A stretch of DNA of 64,000 bases from Nannocystis punicea (GTDB lineage Bacteria; Myxococcota_A; Polyangia; Nannocystales; Nannocystaceae), in the NCBI RefSeq assembly GCF_026965555.1, contig NZ_CP114040.1, forward strand, positions 13,041,501-13,105,500, in the 5' to 3' direction. The position numbers were made by a program, and so were the translations under genes. Under the pieces are notes generated by a model. The model saw only the letters and a program-made list of their open reading frames with translations, did no database searches and had not been told where the DNA came from. Below, piece by piece: positions 18,088 through 24,490 of the stretch (the first letter of the stretch is position 1; every line of letters begins with the position of its first letter).

Positions 18088-19002
18088 ATGTCCTCCGCGT
18101 CACCGCCTCGCCCCGCGCGTCAGCAGCTCTGGACCGTCCAGGAGGTGCTGAAGTGGACGGAGGAGCGGTTCGAGCGCGCGGGCTTCGGCGAGGCCCGCGC
18201 GGACGCGCAGCACCTGGTGGCGCAGGCGCTCGGTTGTACGCGCATGCAGATCTTCCTCCGCTACGACGCGCTGGTCGACGACGACCAGCGGGCCGCGCTG
18301 CGCGAGCTCATCCGCCGCCGGCTCGCCCGCGAGCCGGTGGCGTACATCGCCGGCAAGCGCGGCTTCCACGGCCTCGGCCTCGAGCTCGCGGTCGACCGTC
18401 GCGTGCTCATCCCGCGGCCGGAGACCGAGCACCTGGTCGACTGGTTGCTCGAGCTGCTGCCGCCGCCGCCGCCGCCCTACCCGCTGCACGTGCTCGACGT
18501 CGGCACCGGCTCGGGGGCGATCGCGCTGGCAGTCAAGCACGCGCGCCGCGACGTCGACGTCACCGCGGTCGACGTCTCGCCCGACGCCCTCGCGGTCGCG
18601 CGCGAAAACGCGGCCAGGCTCGGCCTGCAGGTCGCGTTCGTCCGCGGCGATCTCCTGCGCGGCGTGACGGTCCCGGCCGGCGGCTTCGCGGCCGTCGCCG
18701 CCAACCTGCCCTACATCGCCTCGCCCGAGATCGCCGAGCTGCAGCCCGAGGTCCGCGACTACGAGCCCCGCCTCGCGCTCGACGGCGGCCGCGACGGCCT
18801 CGACCTGGTCCGCCGCTTGGTCGACGAGTGCGCGGGGCCGGGCGTGCTGGTGCCCGAGGGGCGGCTGTTCCTCGAGATCGGGCTCGGCCAGGCCGAGGCG
18901 ACCCGCGAGCTGCTGCTGGCGCGCGGCTACCAGGCGGTCGAGATCCGCCGCGACGCGGCCGGGATCGACCGCGTCGTCAGCGGCGCGGCGCCGATCCGCT
19001 GA
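18088..19002 (+). CDS. prmC: Release factor glutamine N5-methyltransferase
   Basis: 304 residues. PrmC methylates the GGQ glutamine of release factors 1 and 2 using SAM. An N-terminal helical domain (residues 1-110) precedes the methyltransferase with LDVGTGSGAIAL (136-147). IPRPETEHLVDW is the usual PrmC lead-in. The substrate-binding NPPY motif reads NLPY (206-209), an atypical but tolerated change in this fold. A poly-Pro run (residues 125-130) sits between the domains. TACACT (18070-18075) lies 12 nt before the ATG. Confidence 0.93.
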   Translation: MSSASPPRPARQQLWTVQEVLKWTEERFERAGFGEARADAQHLVAQALGCTRMQIFLRYDALVDDDQRAALRELIRRRLAREPVAYIAGKRGFHGLGLELAVDRRVLIPRPETEHLVDWLLELLPPPPPPYPLHVLDVGTGSGAIALAVKHARRDVDVTAVDVSPDALAVARENAARLGLQVAFVRGDLLRGVTVPAGGFAAVAANLPYIASPEIAELQPEVRDYEPRLALDGGRDGLDLVRRLVDECAGPGVLVPEGRLFLEIGLGQAEATRELLLARGYQAVEIRRDAAGIDRVVSGAAPIR

Positions 19003-19043
19003 CGAACTGGCGGCCCGGTCGCCGCTCTCCTATCCTGTCGCGG

Positions 19044-20189
19044 ATGGCCTCTCGTCCGCGCGCAGGTGGCCGCAGGCCGGCCGAGCCGCGCGCGGCCGCG
19101 CTGATGCTCGGGCTTGTCCTTTTGGACATGTCCTGTGCGACAGGGACCGAGAAGATGGTCCGCCGCGCGGTGCCGGCCGGGATCGACGAGACCCTGAACA
19201 CGCTCGAGGACCCGAAGGTCCGCAAGCGCATCGACGACCTGCTCGACCTGCCCGAGGTCCAGCAGGCGGCGCGCGACCTGGCCGAGCAGGTCGCGGCCGG
19301 GGCGTTGGACGGCCTCACCGACGCGCAGCGCGTGGCCAAGGTCCAGCAGCTCAGCGCGGACTACGTCGGCGCGCTGTCGAAGGCCGTCGGCCAGGGGCTG
19401 CGCGAGGACGTGAGCCCCGCGGTGGTCGACACCACCCGCCGCGCGGTCGAGCAGGCGCTGCAGTCGGCGCTGTCGCCGGCGACCCGGCAGGGCGCGGCGA
19501 ACATGGCCGAGGCGCTGACCCGCCGGACGTTGACGACGCTGAGCGAGGGCCTGCGCGACGAGCTCGGGCCGGCGACGCAGACGGTGCTCGAGCGCAACGT
19601 GGGCCCGGCGATCCAGCGCGTGGTCGAGGACAACGTCGGGCCCGCGCTGCGCCACACGATCGAGAAGGACCTCGCGCCGGCGCTGCGCGACGCGTTGAAC
19701 AACGAGCTCGCGCCGGCCGCAGGACGGGTGTCGCGCGAGGTCAGCCGCGAGGCGCTGCTCGGCGCGGTCGATGCCCTCGAGGTGGTCGAGACCGACCCGC
19801 ACTACCAGGAGTTCCGCGAGCGCTTCTGGGGCCGCATCGACGGCACCCTCAACAAGGGCGCCCGCATCGGCGAGACGATCGCGTGGATCCTCGCGCTCAT
19901 CGTCGTCATCCTCGGGCTCCTGCTGGCGCGCGCGATCGCGGTCCGCCGCCGCGAGCAGACCGAGCGCGAGCGCAGCGAGCGGATGCTGCTGGCGATCCTG
20001 CAAGAGCTGAAGCAGGGCGGGGAGGTGAAGGTCGAGCAGGTGGTCGACCACGTCCGCGCCCGCGACCCCGACCTCGCCCGCTCGAGCTCCCTCAACGAGA
20101 TGGTCCGGCGCGCGATCGCCATCAGCCGCGACCTGTTCGACGGCCGCCCCGATCTCGACGGCAAGCCCGACTCGCCCGAGCAGCGGTGA
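19044..20189 (+). CDS. Helical membrane-anchored lipoprotein, unknown function
   Basis: 381 residues. The N-terminal signal ends in a lipobox-like DMSC, and this segment (LVLLDMSCATGTE) is itself encoded by two overlapping dyad elements at about 19113-19140. The middle is long amphipathic helices with repeated RNVGPAIQRVVEDNVGPALR-type segments, followed by one membrane helix (TIAWILALIVVILGLLLARA) and a basic cytoplasmic-type tail. A lipoprotein with a second membrane anchor could span the periplasm. TATCCT lies 7 nt before the ATG. No family recognised. Confidence 0.75.
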   Translation: MASRPRAGGRRPAEPRAAALMLGLVLLDMSCATGTEKMVRRAVPAGIDETLNTLEDPKVRKRIDDLLDLPEVQQAARDLAEQVAAGALDGLTDAQRVAKVQQLSADYVGALSKAVGQGLREDVSPAVVDTTRRAVEQALQSALSPATRQGAANMAEALTRRTLTTLSEGLRDELGPATQTVLERNVGPAIQRVVEDNVGPALRHTIEKDLAPALRDALNNELAPAAGRVSREVSREALLGAVDALEVVETDPHYQEFRERFWGRIDGTLNKGARIGETIAWILALIVVILGLLLARAIAVRRREQTERERSERMLLAILQELKQGGEVKVEQVVDHVRARDPDLARSSSLNEMVRRAIAISRDLFDGRPDLDGKPDSPEQR

Positions 20190-20390
20190 AGTCCGCGGCC
20201 GCGAGCATGTCCGAAGAGACATGCGCCGCGACCGGCGAACGAAGCGCGAGGAGAGCTGTCTTGAGGGACAGGCGCTCTGAACGGAGGCGCAGTGAGCTGT
20301 CTCGAGAGACAGGCGTCTGCAGACGTCGACCTGGCGGAGATCGAGCTGGCCGAAGAGACATGCGGTCGGCCGCGCGCGCGACCGTCGTCT
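20190..20390. repeat. Cluster of four dyad elements
   Basis: GCATGTC-CGAAGA-GACATGC (20205-20224) pairs perfectly over 7 bp; similar dyads lie near 20258-20275 and 20293-20312 (AGCTGTCTCGAGAGACAG), with a half-element near 20351. The cluster lies after the lipoprotein gene and before the AT-rich promoter region of the Ro60 gene. Confidence 0.75.
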
Positions 20391-20531
20391 AGTATTGGAT
20401 AAGAATGAATAAAAAATAAATTCCATTCTTACCCGGAGATAGACGCTCAAATATTGGAAATTACGAGGAACCATCCCTCGTCGTGGCCTTCGGTCCGCCG
20501 CCTGCTCAAGGGGTCGGACAAGGAGCCCGTC
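20391..20531 (+). promoter_or_regulatory. AT-rich promoter/leader of the Ro60-RNA locus with inverted repeat
   Basis: This is the most AT-rich stretch in the window. TAAGAATG (20400-20407) and CATTCTTA (20424-20431) form a perfect 8-bp inverted repeat around 16 bases that are almost all A/T. AGTATTGGATAAGAAT could hold a -10-like sequence, but no clean -35/-10 pair or sigma-54 site (GG-N10-GC) was found. A 100-nt leader follows. AAGGAG lies 7 nt before the Ro60 ATG. Confidence 0.5.
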
Positions 20532-22085
20532 ATGGTCAACCTCTCCATCTTCACCACCCGCAAGGCCGCTCCCGTCGCCGACGCGGTGAACGAGGCCGGG
20601 GGTCGGGCGTACGCCCTGAGCGACAAGCACGCGCTGGCGCAGTACGCCGCCACCGGCTGCCTGAACAACACGTTTTACACGAGCGGCCAGGGCCAGCTCG
20701 ACGCGGTGCGGGCGCTCGTCGCCAAGGTGGACGCCGAGTTCGTGGCGAAGACGGCCGTGTACACGCGGCAGCACAGCCACATGAAGGACATGCCGGCGCT
20801 GCTGCTGGCGGAGCTGGCGAGCCGCAACGGCGAGGCGCTCGAGAAGGTGTTCGGGCGGGTCTGCGACAACGGCAAGATGCTGCGCAACTTCGTGCAGGTC
20901 GTGCGGTCGGGCGCGACCGGGCGGCGCTCGCTCGGGACGCGGCCGAAGCGGCTGGTGCGGCGCTGGCTCGAGCGCCGCAGCGACGCCCAGGTGCTGGCGG
21001 ACTCGGTCGGCAACGACCCGTCGCTGACCGACGTGCTGCGGATGGTCCACCCCAAGCCGGGCGACGACGGCCGCAGCGCGCTCTACGGCTACCTGCTCGG
21101 CCGCCCGCACGACGCGGCGAAGCTGCCGGCGTGCGTCCGCGCCTTCGAGGACTTCAAGGCCGGCCGCACCGACGAGGTGCCCGACGTGCCGTTCCAGCTG
21201 CTCACCGGGACGCCGCTGCGCGAGAGCGCGTGGCGAGCGATCGCCGCTCGCGCCGGCTGGCAGATGCTGCGCATGAACCTCAACACCTTCCTGCGCCACG
21301 GCGTGTTCGACGACGCGGCGCTCACCAAGGCGCTCGCCAAGAAGCTGGCCGCGCCCGACGAGGTGCGGAAGGCGCGGGTGTTCCCGTATCAGCTGCTCAT
21401 GGCCTACAAGCAGGCCGACGCCGCGGTGCCGAAGAAGATCCGCGACGCGCTCCACGACGCCATGGAGGCGGCGCTCGACAACGTGCCCGAGGTCCAGGGT
21501 CAGGTCTACGTCCTGCTCGACGTCTCGGGATCGATGCACTCCCCGGCCACGGGGTACCGCAAGGGCGCGACCACGGCGGTGCGCTGCATCGACGTGGCGG
21601 CCCTGGTCGCCGCGGCGTTCGTGCGCAAGAACCGTGACACCCAGGTGATCCCGTTCCACGACAAGGTCGTGCCGTGCAAGATCGACGGCCACGACAGCGT
21701 CCTCACCAACGCGCAGCGCCTGGCGAAGCTCCCGTCCGGCGGCACCAACTGCGCGGCCCCGCTGCAGGAGCTCAACCGCCGCAAGGCCAAGGGTGACCTG
21801 GTGATCTTCGTGTCCGACAACGAGTCGTGGATCGACACCCGCAGCACGTACCGCCGCGGGACGCAGGTGATGGAGGAGTGGCGGACCTTCAAGGGCCGCA
21901 ACCCCAGGGCGCAGCTGGTCTGCATCGACGTCCAGCCGGGCGCGACCACCCAGGCACCTGACCGCAAGGACATCCTCAACGTCGGCGGCTTCTCCGACGA
22001 CGTCTTCTCGCTCATCGCCGCGTTCGCGCGCGGCGGCCTCGCGGGCGAGCACTGGGTCCGCGCGATCGAGGCGGTCACCCTGTGA
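20532..22085 (+). CDS. rsr: Ro60/Rsr homologue (TROVE-vWA RNA-binding protein)
   Basis: 517 residues, the usual bacterial Rsr length. The TROVE domain spans about 20-320 (helical repeats that form the RNA-binding ring in this family). The vWA domain spans 325-510 with a full MIDAS: DVSGS (330-334), Thr 405 in SGGTN and Asp 429 in SDN. In other bacteria Rsr binds noncoding Y RNAs and works with exonucleases such as PNPase in RNA quality control. ATG 20532 is chosen for its strong AAGGAG; a longer frame from 20454 lacks one. The gene ends 14 nt before an array of seven Y-RNA-like units, probably co-transcribed. No RtcB/RtcA gene is near. Confidence 0.95.
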   Translation: MVNLSIFTTRKAAPVADAVNEAGGRAYALSDKHALAQYAATGCLNNTFYTSGQGQLDAVRALVAKVDAEFVAKTAVYTRQHSHMKDMPALLLAELASRNGEALEKVFGRVCDNGKMLRNFVQVVRSGATGRRSLGTRPKRLVRRWLERRSDAQVLADSVGNDPSLTDVLRMVHPKPGDDGRSALYGYLLGRPHDAAKLPACVRAFEDFKAGRTDEVPDVPFQLLTGTPLRESAWRAIAARAGWQMLRMNLNTFLRHGVFDDAALTKALAKKLAAPDEVRKARVFPYQLLMAYKQADAAVPKKIRDALHDAMEAALDNVPEVQGQVYVLLDVSGSMHSPATGYRKGATTAVRCIDVAALVAAAFVRKNRDTQVIPFHDKVVPCKIDGHDSVLTNAQRLAKLPSGGTNCAAPLQELNRRKAKGDLVIFVSDNESWIDTRSTYRRGTQVMEEWRTFKGRNPRAQLVCIDVQPGATTQAPDRKDILNVGGFSDDVFSLIAAFARGGLAGEHWVRAIEAVTL

Positions 22086-22099
22086 ACGCCTGACACCTT

Positions 22100-22153
22100 G
22101 GCCGCGAATGCCGGGCGAGCATGCATCGGGTCCGCCCACCCATGGTCGCAGCC
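22100..22153 (+). ncRNA. Y-like RNA unit 0 (no tRNA-like module)
   Basis: Outer stem GGCCGCGA (22100-22107) with TCGCAGCC (22146-22153), one C-A mismatch. Inner stem GGGCG (22113-22117) with CGCCC (22133-22137) around a 15-nt loop. It lacks T-arm, acceptor-like stem and D-arm, and its inner-stem sequence differs most from the others. Confidence 0.65.
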
Positions 22154-22162
22154 GCTTTCTTC

Positions 22163-22294
22163 GGGCCTCGAATGCCGAAGGGACTACATTTCCAACGGTG
22201 AGCCGCCGGTTCGACTCCGGCTCGCCCCGCGAGGGGCGGTAGTTCAACGGACAGAACGCACCGAGTTCGTCTCTTCAATTCCTCGTCGAAGCCC
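22163..22294 (+). ncRNA. Y-like RNA unit 1 with permuted tRNA-like domain
   Basis: Outer GGGCCTCGA/TCGAAGCCC; inner GAAGGGAC (22177-22184)/GTCTCTTC (22269-22276). Anticodon-like stem CGGTG (22196-22200)/CACCG (22259-22263). T-arm GCCGG-TTCGACT-CCGGC (22205-22221). Acceptor-like CGCCCC/GGGGCG is closed by the tetraloop GCGA (22229-22232, GNRA type). D-stem GTTC/GAAC. Confidence 0.85.
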
Positions 22295-22303
22295 ACCTTC
22301 TCC

Positions 22304-22439
22304 GGGCCCTGAATGCCGGAGGGACTACATTGTTAACGGGAAGGTCGCCGGTTCGAATCCGGCCCGCTCCGAACCCATGGAGCGGTAGCTCGGCGGTAGA
22401 GCGAACCGAAGTCGTCTCTTCAATCCTTCGTCAGGACCC
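22304..22439 (+). ncRNA. Y-like RNA unit 2 with permuted tRNA-like domain
   Basis: Outer GGGCCCTGA/TCAGGACCC (one C-A mismatch at the same place as in units 0 and 1); inner GGAGGGAC (22318-22325)/GTCTCTTC (22414-22421). T-arm GCCGG-TTCGAAT-CCGGC (22347-22363). Acceptor-like CCGCTCC (22364-22370)/GGAGCGG (22379-22385), loop GAACCCAT. D-stem GCTC/GAGC. Confidence 0.85.
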
Positions 22440-22462
22440 ACCTTCTTCGCACACACGACTTT

Positions 22463-22597
22463 TGGACTCCGAATGCCCGGAGAGACTACATCTTAAGGAG
22501 ATCGAGGTCGCTGGTTCGAATCCAGCCCGCTCCACTCATATGGGGCGGTAGCTCAGCGGTAGAGCGCGCACGTCTCTTCGACCCTCGTCGGAGTCCA
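22463..22597 (+). ncRNA. Y-like RNA unit 3 with permuted tRNA-like domain
   Basis: Outer TGGACTCCGA (22463-22472)/TCGGAGTCCA (22588-22597), a perfect 10 bp; inner GGAGAGAC (22479-22486)/GTCTCTTC. T-arm GCTGG-TTCGAAT-CCAGC (22510-22526). Acceptor-like CCGCTCC/GGGGCGG with 8-nt loop ACTCATAT. D-arm GCTCAGCGGTAGAGC. Confidence 0.85.
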
Positions 22598-22622
22598 CCT
22601 TTCCTCTCTCATGCACCGATTC

Positions 22623-22755
22623 GGGCCTCGAATGCCCAGCGGGGACTACATTTTTAATGTCGAGGTCGTCGGTTCGAGTCCGACCCGCTCCACTCGTACG
22701 GGGCGGTAGCTCAGCTGGTAGAGCACGAACGTCTCCGCAACTTTCGTCGAGGTCC
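22623..22755 (+). ncRNA. Y-like RNA unit 4 with permuted tRNA-like domain
   Basis: Outer GGGCCTCGA (22623-22631)/TCGAGGTCC (22747-22755); inner GCGGGGAC (22639-22646)/GTCTCCGC (22731-22738). T-arm GTCGG-TTCGAGT-CCGAC (22668-22684). Acceptor-like CCGCTCC/GGGGCGG with loop ACTCGTAC. D-arm GCTCAGCTGGTAGAGC. Confidence 0.85.
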
Positions 22756-22764
22756 ACCTTCTTT

Positions 22765-22831
22765 GGCTGCGAATGCCCGGCGGGACTACATCTTTTCCCG
22801 ATCCACGTCTCGCCGAATCCTCGTCGCAGCC
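22765..22831 (+). ncRNA. Y-like RNA unit 5 (no tRNA-like module)
   Basis: Outer GGCTGCGA (22765-22772)/TCGCAGCC (22824-22831), perfect; inner GGCGGGAC (22779-22786)/GTCTCGCC (22807-22814) around a 20-nt loop starting TACATC. The tRNA-like module is absent, marking its borders exactly at the inner stem. Confidence 0.8.
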
Positions 22832-22841
22832 GCCTTCTTCA

Positions 22842-22970
22842 GGGTCGCGAATGCCGAAGTGACTACATGGGACCACGAGGTCGCTGGTTCGAATCCAGCC
22901 CGCTCTCCGGAGCGGTGGCTCGGTCTGGTAGAGCGCGTGGTGAGACGTCACTTCCCCCTCGTCGCGACCC
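22842..22970 (+). ncRNA. Y-like RNA unit 6 with permuted tRNA-like domain
   Basis: Outer GGGTCGCGA (22842-22850)/TCGCGACCC (22962-22970), perfect; inner GAAGTGAC (22856-22863)/GTCACTTC (22947-22954), perfect. Anticodon-like CCACG (22873-22877)/CGTGG (22936-22940). T-arm GCTGG-TTCGAAT-CCAGC. Acceptor-like CCGCTC/GAGCGG is closed by TCCG (UNCG-type tetraloop). D-arm GCTCGGTCTGGTAGAGC. Confidence 0.88.
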
Positions 22971-22988
22971 GCCTTTTCTGCGCGCGCG

Positions 22989-23639
22989 TCAGCGGTAGAT
23001 CTTCGCGCGCGCGGTGGTCTCGCGGACGACCTCGCCGGCGTCGTCGCGCAGCTCGGCGAGCGCCCGCACGCGGTGCGGCGGGCTGAACGATTGACCGCAG
23101 TGAGGGCCGCCGCAGATCCACGCGTCCAGGGTGGCGCGATAGACCTTCGACAGGCGCTCGCAGTGCGGGCACGCGAGCGGCTGCACGAGGTGGGCGTACA
23201 ACTTCTTCGACCGGACCGGCGACGGCAGCGGCGACGGCACGGCCGGCGGCGGGCCGGGGCTCGTCGGCTTGCGCATGGCCACGAGCACGAGGTCGTCGCC
23301 GGGGAAGATCCACACCCAGCGCGCGGCGTCGAGGAAGCCCGACAGGGCGTAGGCGTCCTCCTCCACGAGGCGAAACGACATCGGCTGTCCTTGCGGACAG
23401 ATCTGCGCGCGGGTGAGCAGCGCGGCGAGGGCGGCCGCCATCGGCTCGGACGGGTACGGGATGGCCCTGCCCGACGAGAAGTGCACGACGAAGCCGCGCG
23501 GCGAGATCTCCGTGTCGGTCTCGCTGGTGAAGAGGACGCGCAGCATCTCGGCGACGCCCTTCGGCCGCGGCCCCGGCGGCGCGCCCTGCAGCACTGCGAG
23601 GACCCGCGGGAAGTCGACCGGCGGATCGTTGAGCGTCAT
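22989..23639 (-). CDS. Hypothetical protein with zinc-ribbon-like C-terminus
   Basis: 216 residues, no family recognised. The first 140 residues are a mixed alpha/beta domain, followed by a Pro/Ser linker (PPPAVPSPLPSPVRS). A cysteine pattern CPHC (about 172-175) and CGGPHC (about 193-198) could bind zinc. A dyad copy is read as ICPQGQPMS. Its ATG follows the stop of the XRE-EIIA gene after 1 nt, so the two form an operon. Its 3' end faces the Ro60 RNA array, 18 nt away. Confidence 0.7.
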   Translation of the reverse strand: MTLNDPPVDFPRVLAVLQGAPPGPRPKGVAEMLRVLFTSETDTEISPRGFVVHFSSGRAIPYPSEPMAAALAALLTRAQICPQGQPMSFRLVEEDAYALSGFLDAARWVWIFPGDDLVLVAMRKPTSPGPPPAVPSPLPSPVRSKKLYAHLVQPLACPHCERLSKVYRATLDAWICGGPHCGQSFSPPHRVRALAELRDDAGEVVRETTARAKIYR

Positions 23640-23640
23640 G

Positions 23641-24453
23641 TCAGCCGAACTCGCTCTCGACGTGGCGTACGTGCGCGAGCGCGGCGTCGGGCGTGGTGGC
23701 CTGACACAGCTGAGCGACGGTGTCGGGCGTGGCCAGCCGCGCGGCGCGGGCGAGCAGCTCGAGCGGCGCCTGCCCGCCGCCGACGATCACGAGCAACATC
23801 TGCAGCGGGAGGTCGTCGGGCGTGGCGACCTGGAGCGGCCGGGCGAGGGTGACGAGCGCGGCGACCGGCCGGATGTGGGCGGCGAGGGCGTGCGGCACTG
23901 CGACGCCGTGACCGATGCCGGTGGGCGACTCGCGCTCGCGTTCGCGGATCTCGCCGGCGATCGCGGCGGCGTTGAGGCCGGGTGCGGCGTTCGCCAGGCG
24001 CACCGCGGCGACGTCGATGGCGTCCCCGAGGTAGCTGCACGACAGCTTGAGGAGCACCCGCTCCGGCGCGAGCAGCTCGTGCAGGCGCGGCGCGTCGGAC
24101 CGGGAGGCGCTCCGCGCCGGGAACTCGGCCGCGAGGAAGGCGTGCACGCGCGCCAGCTGGGCGGCGTTGAGCTTGCGCCGCGCGATCTCGAGGAACAGGT
24201 AGCTGGCCGAAGGGACATCTTCGAGGTAGCGGGCGACGAACGGCGAGACGCGCTGGGCCAGGTCGATGAGCAGCGTCGGCGGCAGGTCGAGGGCGCGGGC
24301 GATGGCCATCAGGCGATCGGGCGTGGGGGCCTGGTCGTGGCCGTTCTCGACCCGGCTGAGGTACGCGCTCGAGACGCCGATCTTCTGCGCGAGGGCGCGG
24401 AGACTGACGCCGGCGTCGACGCGGAGGAGGCGGAGGGTGGCGCCGAAGTGCAT
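23641..24453 (-). CDS. XRE-type HTH regulator fused to PTS EIIA-like domain
   Basis: 270 residues. An XRE helix-turn-helix fills residues 1-60 (LAQKIGVSSAYLSRVENGHD). A helical linker follows, then a PtsN/fructose-type EIIA domain (about 128-265) with the phospho-acceptor context TGIGHGVAVPHA (His 188). Such a protein could couple DNA binding to phosphotransfer status, although no EI/HPr gene is in the window. It lies 37 nt downstream of the antiporter gene on the same strand and 1 nt upstream of a zinc-ribbon-like protein gene. A half-element near 24208 is read as LEDVPSAS. Confidence 0.85.
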   Translation of the reverse strand: MHFGATLRLLRVDAGVSLRALAQKIGVSSAYLSRVENGHDQAPTPDRLMAIARALDLPPTLLIDLAQRVSPFVARYLEDVPSASYLFLEIARRKLNAAQLARVHAFLAAEFPARSASRSDAPRLHELLAPERVLLKLSCSYLGDAIDVAAVRLANAAPGLNAAAIAGEIRERERESPTGIGHGVAVPHALAAHIRPVAALVTLARPLQVATPDDLPLQMLLVIVGGGQAPLELLARAARLATPDTVAQLCQATTPDAALAHVRHVESEFG

Positions 24454-24490
24454 GGGGGGTACGCAGGAGACAGGATGATGCGGCGAAATT

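Larger units (their letters stand above)
22100..22980 (+). ncRNA. Tandem array of seven Y-RNA-like units
   Basis: Seven units, each with an outer stem, conserved CGAATGCC on the 5' side, an inner stem ending GAC followed by TACAT in most units, and CGTC near the 3' side, then a pyrimidine-rich linker such as ACCTTCTTC. Outer and inner stem sequences differ between units, yet each pairs with its own partner. Five units contain, inside the inner stem, T-arm then acceptor-like stem then D-arm, a circular permutation of tRNA. All are on the Ro60 strand, ending 18 nt before a convergent gene. A shared precursor cut in the linkers is likely but not shown. Confidence 0.88.

Noticed and set aside
20340..20362. 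Sigma-54 promoter upstream of rsr (CTGGCCGAAGAGACATGC)
   Set aside because: GG and GC are 12 nt apart instead of 10, and the GACATGC part belongs to the dispersed dyad.
18927..22247. A 1,106-residue minus-strand frame overlapping prmC, the helical lipoprotein and rsr
   Set aside because: It is the complement of three well-supported genes, is Arg/Asp/Val-rich with no domain, and runs through the RNA array. Long antisense frames are expected at this GC content.
22205..22970. Conventional tRNA genes, suggested by T-arm GGTTCGAATCC and D-arm GGTAGCTCAG
   Set aside because: No anticodon loop joins a D-arm to the following T-arm. Read in normal tRNA order, about 100 nt of Y-type sequence lies between the halves. 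The covarying outer and inner stems only form in the permuted order, and tetraloops close two acceptor-like stems.
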